The notes beneath the pieces were generated by a model, which was not told the DNA's origin, ran no database searches, and saw nothing but the letters and a program-made list of their open reading frames with translations. The position numbers and the translations under genes are program-made. This document shows, in pieces, positions 44,627 to 54,532 of a stretch of DNA of 64,000 bases. Origin of the DNA: Mycobacteroides abscessus ATCC 19977. GTDB lineage: Bacteria > Actinomycetota > Actinomycetes > Mycobacteriales > Mycobacteriaceae. Position 1 is the stretch's first letter, and each line of letters opens with the position of its first letter. The stretch covers positions 5,003,173 through 5,067,172 of the forward strand of contig NC_010397.1 in assembly GCF_000069185.1 (NCBI RefSeq), written 5' to 3'.

Positions 44627-47600
44627 GAGAGCCGCTGGACCCGCTACCCGATCCCGAAGCCGACGACACCATCGAGGAACTGTCCGACGCCGCCGTCGTC
44701 TCCCACTCCGGATCGATGGCGGTGGCCACCTTGGTCAGCCGCATCACCGGCTTCATCAAGCTGCTGCTGATCACCGCGGCGCTCGGCGCGGCATCCGCGA
44801 GCGCCTTCTCAACTGCCAACACCCTGCCCAACATCATTGCCGCGCTGGTGCTTGAGGCCACCTTCACGGCGATTTTCATCCCGGTGCTCACCCGTGCCGA
44901 GCGCGAAGACGCCGACGGTGGCGAGGCGTTCATACGCAAGCTGCTCACCATTGTCACGACGCTGCTGCTGGTGACGACACTGCTCTCGGTGCTGGCCGCA
45001 CCATTGTTGGCCGGGATCATGCTCGGTGGCGATCCCAAGGTGAACACGCCGCTCACCACGGCGCTGGCGTACTTGCTCCTGCCGCAGGTCTTCTTCTACG
45101 GCCTGAGCTCGCTGTTCATGGCGATTCTGAACACCCGCAACGTGTTTGGTCCGCCCGCTTGGGCGCCGGTGTGGAACAACCTGGTGGCGATCGCCACCCT
45201 CGTGCTGTACTGGCTGATGCCGGGTGAGCTCACCCTCGACCCGATCCGGATGAGCGACCCGAAGCTGTTGGTACTGGGCATCGGCACCACGCTCGGTGTG
45301 GCGGCCCAGGCCATGGTGCTGCTGCCGGCGATTCGGCGCCAGCAGATTCCCCTGCGCCCCTTGTGGGGGCTCGACGACCGCCTCAAACAGTTCGGCGGAA
45401 TGGCCGCCGCCATGTTCGCGTACGTGGCCATCAGTCAGTTCGGGTATGTCATCGCGAACCGGATCGCCGCCGGTGCCGCGGAATCCGGCCCGATCATCTA
45501 TAGCCAGACCTGGATGATCCTGCAGTTGCCCTACGGGGTTGTCGGCGTCACGATCCTCACCGCGATCATGCCCCGGCTGAGTCGCAATGCTGCCGCTCAA
45601 GACACTCCTGCCGTGCTCGGCGATATGTCGCTGGCAACCCGGCTGACGATGACCGTGCTGATTCCTGTGGTGGCGGTGATGACGGTCGCCGGGCCGGCGA
45701 TGGGCCCGGCGCTATTCGCGTACGGCAATTTCCACCTCGGATCCGCTCACTACCTCGGACTGTCGATTTCGCTCTCTGCCTTCACCCTCATCCCTTACGC
45801 CCTTGTGCTGCTTCAGCTTCGGGTTTTCTATGCACGCCACGAGGCCTGGACACCCACGCTGATGATCATCGTGATCACTGCGGTCAAGGTCATTGGTTCC
45901 GTTGCCGCTCCGCACCTGACGGACGACCCCGATCTGGTTGCCGGATACCTGGGTGCCGCCAACGGGCTCGGATTCGTGGCGGGTGCACTATGCGGGTATC
46001 TGTTGTTGCGCCGCAGCCTGGGGCGCGCGGCGGGCCCGCTCATCGGTCCGGATGTTGCCCGCACGGCACTGGTTGCCCTCGCCGCGTCGGTGACCGCCGC
46101 CGCAGTCGGTCTGGGTATCGATCGCGGCTTCGGCCTCGACCTGCTCACCCAACGAGGCGGCGGCCTTGGCTCGATTCTGCGGTTGGCCATCCTGGGCATC
46201 GTCATGCTCGCGGTCACCTTCGCCCTCATGGTCGCCGTCAAGCTCCCGGAGGCCCTCAGCGTGGTCGCCATGCTGCAGCGCCGGCTCGGTGGTCGCCTCG
46301 GCGCTCGGCTTCGGGCAGAGACACAAGATCACGCTTCGGTCATGGGCAACTCCCCCGGGCCATCCCTGCCGTACCCTGATTCGGGTGATCCAGTCGGCGG
46401 TAGCGATGCCATCGGCTCGACAACCGCAAACAAACCAGCGCACGGGGGCGGTGCTGATACGAGAAAGGGCAGGGCTGTGACCGACACCCCGGGGTCATCG
46501 ACCCGGCCTGTTCCCACCCAGTCCCCGTCCACGGGCCCGGTCCCCACTTCCGTGATGCCCGGCGCCAGCATCGCCGGCGGCCGTTACCGCCTGCTGACCT
46601 CGCACGGCGGCCCGGACGGCCTGCAGTTCTGGCAAGCCACCGACACCGAGCTGAACCGACCGGTGGCACTCACCATCATCGACGGCGCGGCCTTCACCGC
46701 CGACCAGGTGCAGGACATCCTTTCGAACACCCTGCGGCTCAGCAAGATTGAGTCGTCCGGTCTGGCGCGCGTGCTCGACGCCGTCCATGAGGGCAACGGC
46801 GGCATCGTGGTGGCCCAGTGGGTCCGCGGCGGTTCCCTACGCGAGGTCGCCGATACCGAACCCTCCGCTGTGGGCGCCAGCCGCGCGGTCCGCTCGCTGG
46901 CTGAGGCCGCCGACGCGGCCTTCGAGGCCGGATCGGCGCTGAGCATCGACCACCCCGACCGGGTCCGCATCAGCATCGACGGAGACGCCGTCCTCGCCTT
47001 CCCTGCCACGCTGTCTTCGGCCAGCGCTGATGAGGATGTGCGCGGGCTCGGTGCCGCCCTCTACGCGCTGACCACGCGTCGCTGGCCGCTGGCCGAGACC
47101 GGTCAGCCGAGCGGGCTGCCCGCCGCCAATCGCGCCCCCGACGGCAGACCCGTCGAAGCCCGCGTTCTCATCCCCACCGTGCCTGCCGAGATCTCCGACG
47201 TGGCCGCACGTGCGCTGAGCGATGACCCTGGTTCAGCAGCTGAGCTGCTCGACGGCCTGGAGTCGGCCATCGCGAGTGTCGACCACACCACCATGCTCGA
47301 ACCAGCGGCCGCGGCACCCACCCAAGCGCTGGACGTCGGCAGGCGTCCGTCATTTGAGGACCCGGCAGACTCCGACGACGAGGACTACGAGGACTACGAG
47401 GAAGAAGATCCGGAAGAGGCCGCGCGCCACCGCAAGATCTTCCTGATCGGGCTGGGTGTGGTCGGTGTTCTCGTCATCTCGCTGTGCATCGCGCTCGGGG
47501 TCTGGGTGACGCGGATCTTCGGAGACGTCGGACCGCTCGACAAGATCAACATCGGCATCGGGTTGCCCACCCAGTCCTCCGGTGGCGATGCCGCGAAGCC

Positions 47601-48057
47601 AGGTAGCCCGGCCAAGATCGTGCAGGCGACCGTGTTTCCCCCGGGCCCGGATGCCGATCAACCCGGCAAGGCGGGCCTGGCCGTGGATGGCAACCCTTCC
47701 ACGTCGTGGATCACAGATACGTACACCGACGCCGACCCCTTCCCGGTGCTGTTCAAGCCCGGCGTGGGTCTGCTGCTGGATTTACAGTCCTCGAGTGCGC
47801 TGAGCAGCGTCACCATCGAATCGCACAGTGTCGGAACGCAAGTACAGATCCGCTCGGCGGACTCGGCCACGCCGGGCTCGATCAATGACACCAAGGAGAT
47901 CTCGGCAACCGCCACGCTGCAGTCCGGCAAAACCACCATTCCGATCACCAGCAGCTCGCAGGTCTCGCATGTGCTGGTGTGGATCAACAAGCTGGGCTCG
48001 ACCAACGGTGATCACCACGCGGAGATCAGCGAAATCACCGTGTCAACTGCGTCCTAG
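44614..48057 (+). CDS. murJ: Lipid II flippase MurJ (MviN) with pseudokinase and extracellular domains
   Basis: 1147 residues from GTG 44614, which has AAGGGAG five bases upstream; ATG 44623 is an alternative. MurJ part: about fourteen helices from 40 to 560 with SRITGFIKLLLITAALG and TLPNIIAALVLEATF. The cytoplasmic pseudokinase domain at about 650-890 begins GGRYRLLTSHGG and lacks the catalytic motifs. A helix near 942-970 leads to an extracytoplasmic discoidin-like domain. In M. tuberculosis the pseudokinase is phosphorylated by PknB and then bound by FhaA. The insert 565-640 is long and disordered. Confidence 0.93.
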   Translation: MAAMREPLDPLPDPEADDTIEELSDAAVVSHSGSMAVATLVSRITGFIKLLLITAALGAASASAFSTANTLPNIIAALVLEATFTAIFIPVLTRAEREDADGGEAFIRKLLTIVTTLLLVTTLLSVLAAPLLAGIMLGGDPKVNTPLTTALAYLLLPQVFFYGLSSLFMAILNTRNVFGPPAWAPVWNNLVAIATLVLYWLMPGELTLDPIRMSDPKLLVLGIGTTLGVAAQAMVLLPAIRRQQIPLRPLWGLDDRLKQFGGMAAAMFAYVAISQFGYVIANRIAAGAAESGPIIYSQTWMILQLPYGVVGVTILTAIMPRLSRNAAAQDTPAVLGDMSLATRLTMTVLIPVVAVMTVAGPAMGPALFAYGNFHLGSAHYLGLSISLSAFTLIPYALVLLQLRVFYARHEAWTPTLMIIVITAVKVIGSVAAPHLTDDPDLVAGYLGAANGLGFVAGALCGYLLLRRSLGRAAGPLIGPDVARTALVALAASVTAAAVGLGIDRGFGLDLLTQRGGGLGSILRLAILGIVMLAVTFALMVAVKLPEALSVVAMLQRRLGGRLGARLRAETQDHASVMGNSPGPSLPYPDSGDPVGGSDAIGSTTANKPAHGGGADTRKGRAVTDTPGSSTRPVPTQSPSTGPVPTSVMPGASIAGGRYRLLTSHGGPDGLQFWQATDTELNRPVALTIIDGAAFTADQVQDILSNTLRLSKIESSGLARVLDAVHEGNGGIVVAQWVRGGSLREVADTEPSAVGASRAVRSLAEAADAAFEAGSALSIDHPDRVRISIDGDAVLAFPATLSSASADEDVRGLGAALYALTTRRWPLAETGQPSGLPAANRAPDGRPVEARVLIPTVPAEISDVAARALSDDPGSAAELLDGLESAIASVDHTTMLEPAAAAPTQALDVGRRPSFEDPADSDDEDYEDYEEEDPEEAARHRKIFLIGLGVVGVLVISLCIALGVWVTRIFGDVGPLDKINIGIGLPTQSSGGDAAKPGSPAKIVQATVFPPGPDADQPGKAGLAVDGNPSTSWITDTYTDADPFPVLFKPGVGLLLDLQSSSALSSVTIESHSVGTQVQIRSADSATPGSINDTKEISATATLQSGKTTIPITSSSQVSHVLVWINKLGSTNGDHHAEISEITVSTAS

Positions 48058-48083
48058 CTGGGCGATCGTCTGAGAGTCGACCA

Positions 48084-48106
48084 GTTACCGAAGGCTTTTC
48101 GGTAAC
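48084..48106 (+). terminator. Hairpin after murJ
   Basis: A perfect 9-base stem GTTACCGAA / TTCGGTAAC with a 5-base loop starts 27 bases after the murJ stop codon. No U tract follows, as often in mycobacteria. It may end the NUDIX-DUF6049-murJ transcript. Confidence 0.55.
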
Positions 48107-48174
48107 CATCCACATACCCGGCCCGTTATTTTTCACGGTAGTTGAAACCCGATGGCAACCTCTCAGTGGGGCGC

Positions 48175-48188
48175 TGAACTGCGGTTCA
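48175..48188. promoter_or_regulatory. Palindrome TGAAC-N4-GTTCA upstream of sigM
   Basis: TGAACTGCGGTTCA is a perfect 14-base inverted repeat about 113 bases before sigM. It shares the GAAC-N4-GTTC core of the mycobacterial SOS box but not its outer bases. Owner unknown. Confidence 0.3.
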
Positions 48189-48300
48189 TGTTGTCCAGTT
48201 ACGTATATCGCTGTTACGTATTGTTGAAAGTTGTATAACAGTTTGCTGTGGGGCACCGTCGTGGTCGACGGCACCCCCCATTTTTGATTACTGTGCGCGT

Positions 48301-48891
48301 GTGGGCATGGTTCAGGGGGTTCTCACCACTCCTCAACACTCGGACGCCGAGCTGTTGGCTGCCCATGTCGCCGGTGATCCGTCAGCTTTCGAACAGCTGT
48401 TTCGCCGTCATCATCGTCGTCTTTACCGACTCGCCCGGGCCACCAGCCGCACCCCCGAAGATGCCGCCGACGCGCTTCAGGAGGCCATGCTGTCGGCGCA
48501 CCGGGGAGCTGCCAATTTCCGCAACGACGCCGCGGTAACCAGCTGGCTCTATCGCATCGTGGTGAACGCCTGTCTGGATCGCATGCGTCGCAACAAGGCG
48601 CACATTCCCATCGAGCTCGAAGAGGACGTTTACACCCTCGAGGACCCCTCGACCAACGTCGATACCTCGATCGTCATCCAGAAGGCACTGCTACGGCTGC
48701 CCGCGGAGCAGCGCGCGGCGGTCATCGCGGTCGATATGCAGGGCTACTCGGTCGCCGATGCCGCTGAACTGCTCGGTGTGCCGGAGGGCACGGTGAAGAG
48801 CCGCTGCGCGCGTGCACGCGCACGCCTGGCCGTCGCCCTGCACTACCTGGATAAGGCCGGCTCGGTCGAACCGGAAACCATCGACTACTAA
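48301..48891 (+). CDS. sigM: ECF sigma factor SigM
   Basis: 196 residues from GTG 48301. Region 2 (AELLAAHVAGDPSAFEQLFRRH with RLARATSRTPEDAADALQEA) and region 4 (ALLRLPAEQRAAVIAVDMQGYSVADAAELLGVPEGTVKSRCARARARL) are intact. Controls late-stage surface lipid and secreted-protein genes in M. tuberculosis. A -10-like TACTGT at 48289-48294 six bases before the start suggests a leaderless transcript. Anti-sigma factor gene rsmA follows 85 bases later. Redox-sensitive control fits the neighbouring thioredoxin genes. Confidence 0.93.
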   Translation: MGMVQGVLTTPQHSDAELLAAHVAGDPSAFEQLFRRHHRRLYRLARATSRTPEDAADALQEAMLSAHRGAANFRNDAAVTSWLYRIVVNACLDRMRRNKAHIPIELEEDVYTLEDPSTNVDTSIVIQKALLRLPAEQRAAVIAVDMQGYSVADAAELLGVPEGTVKSRCARARARLAVALHYLDKAGSVEPETIDY

Positions 48892-48976
48892 CCGTGTATC
48901 ACCGTGTCACGATCCACCTGCACATTGGGCAACGGTCGTGGCGGGCGGTAGCTGGATATGGGAACAATGAACACAA

Positions 48977-49876
48977 ATGGTCAGCAACCCGCCGGGCGGT
49001 GCCGATGACGAAGGTAACCTCGACAAGGTGAACCTCGCCGAGGTGCCGCTGTCACTCGAGGTCTTGGCCGACCTGCACGCCGGTGTCTATGACACCGGCG
49101 ATTCCAACGTGCTTAGGCAACGCGCAGACCAAGATCCAGACGCACGTCAGACCCTGGCGGCTCTCGATCAGGTGCGTGCGGAGTTGGTGGCGTGGATGGA
49201 CAGTCCCGCACCCGAGGTGCCCGAGTCCGTCGTCGACGACATCGTTGCCGCATTACGCGCGGAATCCGCCAAGTCCACGTTGCCAGCGATAGCTGCGGAT
49301 GCGGTACGGCCCGCCGACGTGAGCCTCAACCTGGTCACAGGTCCAGTGCCGCTGGATCATCGGCGCCGCCCGGCGGCAAAGCGTCGCTGGCTGGCCTACT
49401 CCGGCGCGGGCCTGGCAGCCGCCGCCTGCGTTGCCGTCGCCATCACCGTCGTCGCTCAGGACAACCAGCGCGCCTCGCAAACCACCACCGCCGTGGCTGG
49501 CCCGTCGCTGTCCCAACAGATTGCGCCCAAGACAGCCGCACCGGTGGCGCCAGAATTGCCCGCGCGTGGCGCAGTGGGTCAAACGGCGTTTCCCCTCTCC
49601 GGAAATGAGATAACCGCCCTGGTGGGCCGTGCGCCCGCGTTCGGGGAGCTCGATGATGCCGCTCGCCGTGCGTCCTGCCTGACAGGCCTCGGACTCTCCG
49701 CCTCCACACCTGTCCTCGGTGCGCAGACCCTCGATATCGACGGGCCCGCGGTGCTGATGGTGCTTCCCGCCGAACGTCCCGGTGAACTGTTGGCGGTGGC
49801 CGTGCGCCCCGGCTGCAGTCAGACCGATCCGCAGCGTGTGGCCCAGACCCGAATCGGTGCCACACCTAGCCGGTAG
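48977..49876 (+). CDS. rsmA: Anti-sigma-M factor RsmA
   Basis: 299 residues. Cytoplasmic N-terminal part (NLAEVPLSLEVLADLHAGVYD, then RQTLAALDQVRAELVAWMDSP) would bind SigM; one helix near 142-163 (YSGAGLAAAACVAVAITVVAQD); a periplasmic tail with a Cys pair (ARRASCLTGLG and RPGCSQTD). Start ATG 48977 is chosen because upstream sites are out of frame; its ribosome binding site is weak. Cognate to the adjacent sigM, as in M. tuberculosis Rv3912. Confidence 0.85.
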   Translation: MVSNPPGGADDEGNLDKVNLAEVPLSLEVLADLHAGVYDTGDSNVLRQRADQDPDARQTLAALDQVRAELVAWMDSPAPEVPESVVDDIVAALRAESAKSTLPAIAADAVRPADVSLNLVTGPVPLDHRRRPAAKRRWLAYSGAGLAAAACVAVAITVVAQDNQRASQTTTAVAGPSLSQQIAPKTAAPVAPELPARGAVGQTAFPLSGNEITALVGRAPAFGELDDAARRASCLTGLGLSASTPVLGAQTLDIDGPAVLMVLPAERPGELLAVAVRPGCSQTDPQRVAQTRIGATPSR

Positions 49877-49984
49877 ATCTCCCACCGCCCGCCGGGCGTG
49901 GAACATCCCGCTCTAGGCTGTTGTTTTAGCATTCGCACGGCCTAGTTGGATCAGGCACATCAGATCGCCTCAGAAGGGAACCGC

Positions 49985-50962
49985 ATGTCTCAGGCTCCGT
50001 CGACCGGGACCGAATCGGACGTTCACGAGCTCATCATCATCGGCTCTGGACCCGCTGGGTACACCGCGGCGGTCTATGCGGCCCGCGCGCAGCTCAAGCC
50101 GATCGTGTTCGAGGGCACCCAATTCGGTGGCGCCTTGATGACCACCACCGAGGTCGAGAACTACCCCGGCTTCCGCGAGGGAATCATGGGCCCTGACCTG
50201 ATGGATCAGATGCGCGAACAGGCCATCCGCTTCGGCGCCGACCTCCGCACCGAGGACGTCGACGAGGTCTCCCTGCGGGGCCCCGTGAAGACCGTCACCG
50301 TCGGCGACGAGGTATACCGTGCGCGAGCCGTCATCCTGGCGATGGGTGCGGCACCGCGGTACCTGGGGGTGCCAGGGGAGGACACCCTGCTGGGACGCGG
50401 CGTCAGCTCCTGTGCCACCTGCGATGGATTCTTCTTCAAGGATCAGGACATCGCCGTCATCGGCGGCGGAGACTCCGCGATGGAAGAAGCGACATTCCTC
50501 ACACGATTTGCCCGCAGCGTTACCCTGATCCACCGCCGCGACGAGTTCCGTGCCTCCAAGATCATGCTGGAACGCGCCTACGCCGACCCCAAGATCACGG
50601 TGCTCACCAACACCAAGATCGTCGGGGTGGAGGGAACCGACTCGGTCACCGGACTCAAGTTGGAGAACACCGTGACCGGCCAAGCCTCGGAGCTGCCCGT
50701 CACCGGTATGTTCGTCGCCGTCGGCCACGACCCGCGCAGCGAACTCGTGAAGGATGTCGTTGACGTCGACCCCGATGGGTACGTGTTGGTGCGCGATCGC
50801 AGCACCTACACCTCCGTGGAGGGTGTGTTCGCCGCCGGAGACTTGGTGGACCGCACCTACCGGCAAGCGGTAACCGCCGCTGGAAGTGGTTGTGCTGCAG
50901 CCATTGACGCCGAGCGCTGGCTAGCCGAGACCGCACATTCCCAGACCCTCATTGAGGCCTAG
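49985..50962 (+). CDS. trxB2: Thioredoxin reductase
   Basis: NADPH-dependent flavoenzyme that reduces thioredoxin. 325 residues from ATG 49985, with GAAGGGAA upstream. FAD-binding [16 protein letters not shown] near 20-35, the redox pair CATC at 143-146, NADPH-binding [10 protein letters not shown] near 157-166 and a C-terminal [14 protein letters not shown]. trxC follows 30 bases later; together with sigM it forms the redox part of the region. In mycobacteria it is an essential reductase. Confidence 0.96.
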   Translation: MSQAPSTGTESDVHELIIIGSGPAGYTAAVYAARAQLKPIVFEGTQFGGALMTTTEVENYPGFREGIMGPDLMDQMREQAIRFGADLRTEDVDEVSLRGPVKTVTVGDEVYRARAVILAMGAAPRYLGVPGEDTLLGRGVSSCATCDGFFFKDQDIAVIGGGDSAMEEATFLTRFARSVTLIHRRDEFRASKIMLERAYADPKITVLTNTKIVGVEGTDSVTGLKLENTVTGQASELPVTGMFVAVGHDPRSELVKDVVDVDPDGYVLVRDRSTYTSVEGVFAAGDLVDRTYRQAVTAAGSGCAAAIDAERWLAETAHSQTLIEA

Positions 50963-50992
50963 CGCCCCCCTGCCACAGACAAAAGGAGAATT

Positions 50993-51322
50993 ATGAGCGA
51001 CCACGCGACCGTTACCGTCACCGACGACTCGTTCCAGGAAGACGTTGTGTCCAGCAACAAACCTGTGCTGGTCGATTTCTGGGCGACCTGGTGCGGGCCC
51101 TGCAAGATGGTGGCGCCCGTACTGGAGGAGATCGCCAAGGACCACGGCGAAGCACTCACCATCGCCAAACTCGACGTGGACGCCAACCCGGAGACCGCCC
51201 GCGCATTTCAGGTGACTTCGATCCCAACGCTGATCCTGTTCCAAAACGGTGAGGCAACCAAGCGGATCGTCGGTGCCAAGAGCAAGTCGGCGTTGCTGCG
51301 TGAGCTAGACGGCGTCGTCTAA
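50993..51322 (+). CDS. trxC: Thioredoxin
   Basis: 109 residues with the active site WCGPCK (Cys34 and Cys37) after VLVDFWAT, and the cis-proline loop [11 protein letters not shown]. Reduces cytosolic disulphides; reduced by the TrxB of the preceding gene. ATG 50993 has AAAAGGAG upstream. Standard length. Confidence 0.97.
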   Translation: MSDHATVTVTDDSFQEDVVSSNKPVLVDFWATWCGPCKMVAPVLEEIAKDHGEALTIAKLDVDANPETARAFQVTSIPTLILFQNGEATKRIVGAKSKSALLRELDGVV

Positions 51323-51451
51323 CCTGCCCAACGTCGGTCACATAACCGGCCCGGGAGTTTCGCTCATCGCCTAGGCATCTGAGACAATATTGCCGTCCCG
51401 ACGGCGGGCAGCTGCTCTCGGCGTCGGTAGCAGTGCGGTTTCCTTATATAC

Positions 51452-51471
51452 GGCTGCGAAAGGCTGCGAAA
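51452..51471 (+). repeat. Tandem 10-base repeat in the cwlM leader
   Basis: GGCTGCGAAA is present twice, end to end, immediately before the cwlM ribosome binding site (AAAGGCGGAG). It may be a slippage product that changes leader spacing. Confidence 0.6.
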
Positions 51472-51479
51472 GGCGGAGT

Positions 51480-52667
51480 ATGACGACAGGCGCGTCGAAC
51501 ATTCGCCACGGCGATCGAGGCCCGGCCGTCACCGAGGTGCGCGAGGTGCTGACAGCCCTCGGGTTCCTGGAGGACCCCGACGAGGTCCTGGCGACCGGTC
51601 GGCACGTCATGGTCGATCGCTTTGACGCGACACTGGACGACGCCGTGCGCGCGTTTCAGCAGTGCCGGGGCCTGTTGGTCGACGGCATCGTCGGACCCGC
51701 GACCTACCGCACGCTCAAAGAAGCCTCCTACCGGCTCGGGGCGCGCACACTCTTCCATCAGTTCTCCGCACCCATGTACGGCGACGATGTCGCCACCCTG
51801 CAGAAGCGCCTGCAAGATCTGGGTTTCTACACCGGTCTGGTCGACGGGAACTTCGGCCTACAGACCTACAACTCGCTCATGTCCTACCAGCGCGAGTACG
51901 GGCTGACCGCCGACGGCATCTGCGGGCCCGAAACGTTGCGGTCCTTCCAACTGCTGGGCCGCCACGTGACCGGCGGCTCAGCGCACGCGATCCGGGAGAC
52001 CGAGCACGTACGCAACGCCGGTCCGCAGCTGTCCGGCAAGCGCATCGTGATCGACCCCGGCCTCGGTGGCGGCGATCGTGGCCGCATCGTCCCGGGTCGC
52101 GAGGGCCCCACCAGCGAGGCGGACATCTTGTGGGACTTGGCGAGTCGTCTTGAGGGCCGCATGACCGCGATCGGGATGGACACCTACATCTCGCGCGCCA
52201 TACAGAACAACCCCACCGATGTCGAGCGAGCCACCTACGCCAACAATGTGGGTGCCGATCTGATGATCAGTCTCCGCTTCGACGCACAGCCCACGGTGGC
52301 CGCCAGCGGTGTCGCGTCCTACCACTTCGGCAACCTACATGGCTCCGTCTCCACCATCGGACACATGCTTGCCGACTTCATTCAGCGAGAAGTGGCCGCG
52401 CGCACTGGATTACGAGACTGTCGCGCCCATGGCCGCACCTGGGATCTCCTCCGTCTCACCCGGATGCCCACCGTGCAGGTGGATATCGGGTACATCACCT
52501 CCCCCCACGATGTCTCCATTCTCAGCTCTGCTCACTACCGGGACGTGGTAGCCGAGTCGATTCTGGCCGCAGTGAAGCGGGTATACCTGCTCGGCAAGAA
52601 CGACCGCCCCACCGGCACGTTCACTTTCGACGAGCTGCTGGCTCACGAATTGTCGGCAGGAAGCTGA
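51480..52667 (+). CDS. cwlM: CwlM, catalytically inactive amidase-like regulator of peptidoglycan synthesis
   Basis: 395 residues from ATG 51480. Two N-terminal peptidoglycan-binding domains (GPAVTEVREVLTALGFL near 14-30 with DGIVGPATYRTLKEA; DDVATLQKRLQDLGFYTG near 102) and a C-terminal amidase_3 domain starting KRIVIDPGLGGGDRG near 186. In mycobacteria phosphorylated CwlM activates MurA rather than cutting the wall. No signal peptide, in agreement with a cytosolic role. Convergent with the ferredoxin gene. Confidence 0.9.
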   Translation: MTTGASNIRHGDRGPAVTEVREVLTALGFLEDPDEVLATGRHVMVDRFDATLDDAVRAFQQCRGLLVDGIVGPATYRTLKEASYRLGARTLFHQFSAPMYGDDVATLQKRLQDLGFYTGLVDGNFGLQTYNSLMSYQREYGLTADGICGPETLRSFQLLGRHVTGGSAHAIRETEHVRNAGPQLSGKRIVIDPGLGGGDRGRIVPGREGPTSEADILWDLASRLEGRMTAIGMDTYISRAIQNNPTDVERATYANNVGADLMISLRFDAQPTVAASGVASYHFGNLHGSVSTIGHMLADFIQREVAARTGLRDCRAHGRTWDLLRLTRMPTVQVDIGYITSPHDVSILSSAHYRDVVAESILAAVKRVYLLGKNDRPTGTFTFDELLAHELSAGS

Positions 52668-52709
52668 TCTTTCGAGGTCCGAGAGTTCCCATGGTTCCCG
52701 CGGCTTTCG

Positions 52710-52940
52710 TCACTGTGACGCAGGATGTATCTCGATGGCGGCCGCCGGGCACACGTGAGCCGCGTCGGCCGCCTCCCGGGCTTGCTCCCCGGACAGCACT
52801 CCCTTGTGCAACGGCACGGCCGTGCCGTCCACATCCGCACCAAACAGATCGGGATGTTGTGCAACGCAATACCCTGACCCCATGCACAGATCTTGATCGA
52901 CGCTCACCGAGGAACTGCTGTCGGGCGGACTCACGATCAC
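52710..52940 (-). CDS. 3Fe-4S ferredoxin partner of the P450
   Basis: 76 residues from GTG 52940, which overlaps the P450 stop (GTGA). Cys ligands are in LCMGSGYCVAQHP near 19-31 and in HVCPAAAIEIH near 62-72; the middle ligand position holds Gly (MGSG), the sign of a three-iron cluster. Such ferredoxins pass electrons from a reductase to actinobacterial P450s. Length and pairing are typical. Confidence 0.9.
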   Translation of the reverse strand: MIVSPPDSSSSVSVDQDLCMGSGYCVAQHPDLFGADVDGTAVPLHKGVLSGEQAREAADAAHVCPAAAIEIHPASQ

Positions 52941-54532
52941 ACCGTCGTCAAGGTAACAGGCAACCCACCCTCGAGAGTTACCGAGAAATTGAAGTGGTGC
53001 TTTGGTTTCCAGCCTTCCGGTAACGCCAAACGATAGCGCTGGAAGATGATCGCCAGCAGGAACTGCGCATTCATATAAGCCATACCCGTGCCGAGACAGT
53101 GGTGCCTACCCGATCCAAATGGCATGAACGCCAACCGCGGTCGGCTTCTGGCTGCGACCTCGTCCATGAACCGGTTCGGGTCGTACGTATCAGGGTCGGC
53201 CCACCACCGCGGATCCCGATGGATCGAATACAGGGAAGGCCCGACGATGGTGTGTTTCGGGATGAAGTATCCGCCGATAACGTCGTCGTCCATCGCAAAC
53301 CGAGGATTCAGCGGATGGCCCTGAAGTCGTTGGCCCTCATCGAAACATGCCTTGGCCCAAGCTAATTTGGGCAGATCATCCGGTGTCGGCAGCGCGCCAG
53401 CCAAGCCATCCACCTCGGCGTACAACCGTCTCAGGTGCTCAGGGTGCCCCAACAACAGCGCAAGTGTCCACGACAACGATGCCACGACTGTCTCATATCC
53501 ACCCGCCATCAGAATCATCAACTCCATGCTCAGATCTCGTTCCGAGAGCTGGCTTCCGTCGTCGTAGCTCGCCTCCAGGAGGAGGCTCAGCAGATCTGGT
53601 GTCTCGATCGGATTCTTACGTCGCTGCTGGATCAAGCGTCGCGTCAATCGCCACAGCCGCCACATAGACCGCGGTGCCGATTCCCGCCCCGGTAGCGGCA
53701 GGACACTGGGCAGCGGGCTCATCATTGTCACCGATGCCATCAGCGACATGAAAGTTCTTAGATCTACGTCGGTTTCACTAATCTCCTGTTCGGTGATAGT
53801 CGACGAGAACATCGCACGGAGAAAGGCCGGCAGGGTCACTTGCGCGATTGCGTGCTGTAGATCCACGACCTGGCCGGTATCGGCCCAGCATGCCCACCGG
53901 TCGACCCGCCGGACAAACTCGTCCGCGATCACCTCTGCCACCCGCGCCAGATGACGGCGTCCGAACATCGGCATGAGCATTCGGCGGCGCTGCCGGAACT
54001 TGTCCCCCTCCAGCATCGGAATCGCCGCTCCGATCACGCCCATAGCCGCCTGGCCCGGTCCGATCATGCTGTATCTGCCCACCGGGTCATCCATCACCTG
54101 GCTCGCGTAATCCGGATGGTTGACCACCACGATGCTGCCGCCCAACGGGAATGGAACCCGATACACATCACCGAATTCCCGTGCACAGCGGCGAAAGAAC
54201 TCGAACGGTTCACGCCGCATCTCCGGCACGCTGCCTACAACGGGGTGCCCCACCGGGCCGGGCGGCGTGAGCGCCGGACTCCCCACACCCCTGACGATGC
54301 TGGAGGCCAACGGAAAACTGGCACGAGTCAGCCACCACGGATCTTTGCGCGAGTATTCGAATCTTTGGCGGGCTCTTGCGATCTCGTTGACCTCATGGAC
54401 CGAGGGATTCAATGGCAGCGGGCCCCACTGCCCTGCCAGCTCGCGCGGGAAGTCGCCAAACCCGGTAGGGCCGTCCTGGTGAGGCTCTGCCGGGCAGCCC
54501 CGCGTGACTTCCTTTCCCACCAGCTCGGTCAT
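52937..54532 (-). CDS. Cytochrome P450
   Basis: 531 residues from ATG 54532 (ATGA overlap with the preceding gene); longer frames run into that gene. Haem-binding FMPFGSGRHHCLGTGMAY near 475-492 with the Cys thiolate; I-helix AGGYET near 325 for oxygen activation; the ExxR segment is FDEGQRLQG. A 90-residue N-terminal extension and eukaryote-like length suggest a bacterial member of the long CYP clan. Substrate unknown. Middle gene of a coupled operon with an AveC-like membrane protein and a ferredoxin. Confidence 0.92.
   Translation of the reverse strand: MTELVGKEVTRGCPAEPHQDGPTGFGDFPRELAGQWGPLPLNPSVHEVNEIARARQRFEYSRKDPWWLTRASFPLASSIVRGVGSPALTPPGPVGHPVVGSVPEMRREPFEFFRRCAREFGDVYRVPFPLGGSIVVVNHPDYASQVMDDPVGRYSMIGPGQAAMGVIGAAIPMLEGDKFRQRRRMLMPMFGRRHLARVAEVIADEFVRRVDRWACWADTGQVVDLQHAIAQVTLPAFLRAMFSSTITEQEISETDVDLRTFMSLMASVTMMSPLPSVLPLPGRESAPRSMWRLWRLTRRLIQQRRKNPIETPDLLSLLLEASYDDGSQLSERDLSMELMILMAGGYETVVASLSWTLALLLGHPEHLRRLYAEVDGLAGALPTPDDLPKLAWAKACFDEGQRLQGHPLNPRFAMDDDVIGGYFIPKHTIVGPSLYSIHRDPRWWADPDTYDPNRFMDEVAARSRPRLAFMPFGSGRHHCLGTGMAYMNAQFLLAIIFQRYRLALPEGWKPKHHFNFSVTLEGGLPVTLTTV

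Noticed and set aside
48251..48286. Short hairpin with T run before sigM as a terminator
   Set aside because: Only a 6-base stem and ten bases before the T run; it also overlaps the sigM promoter.
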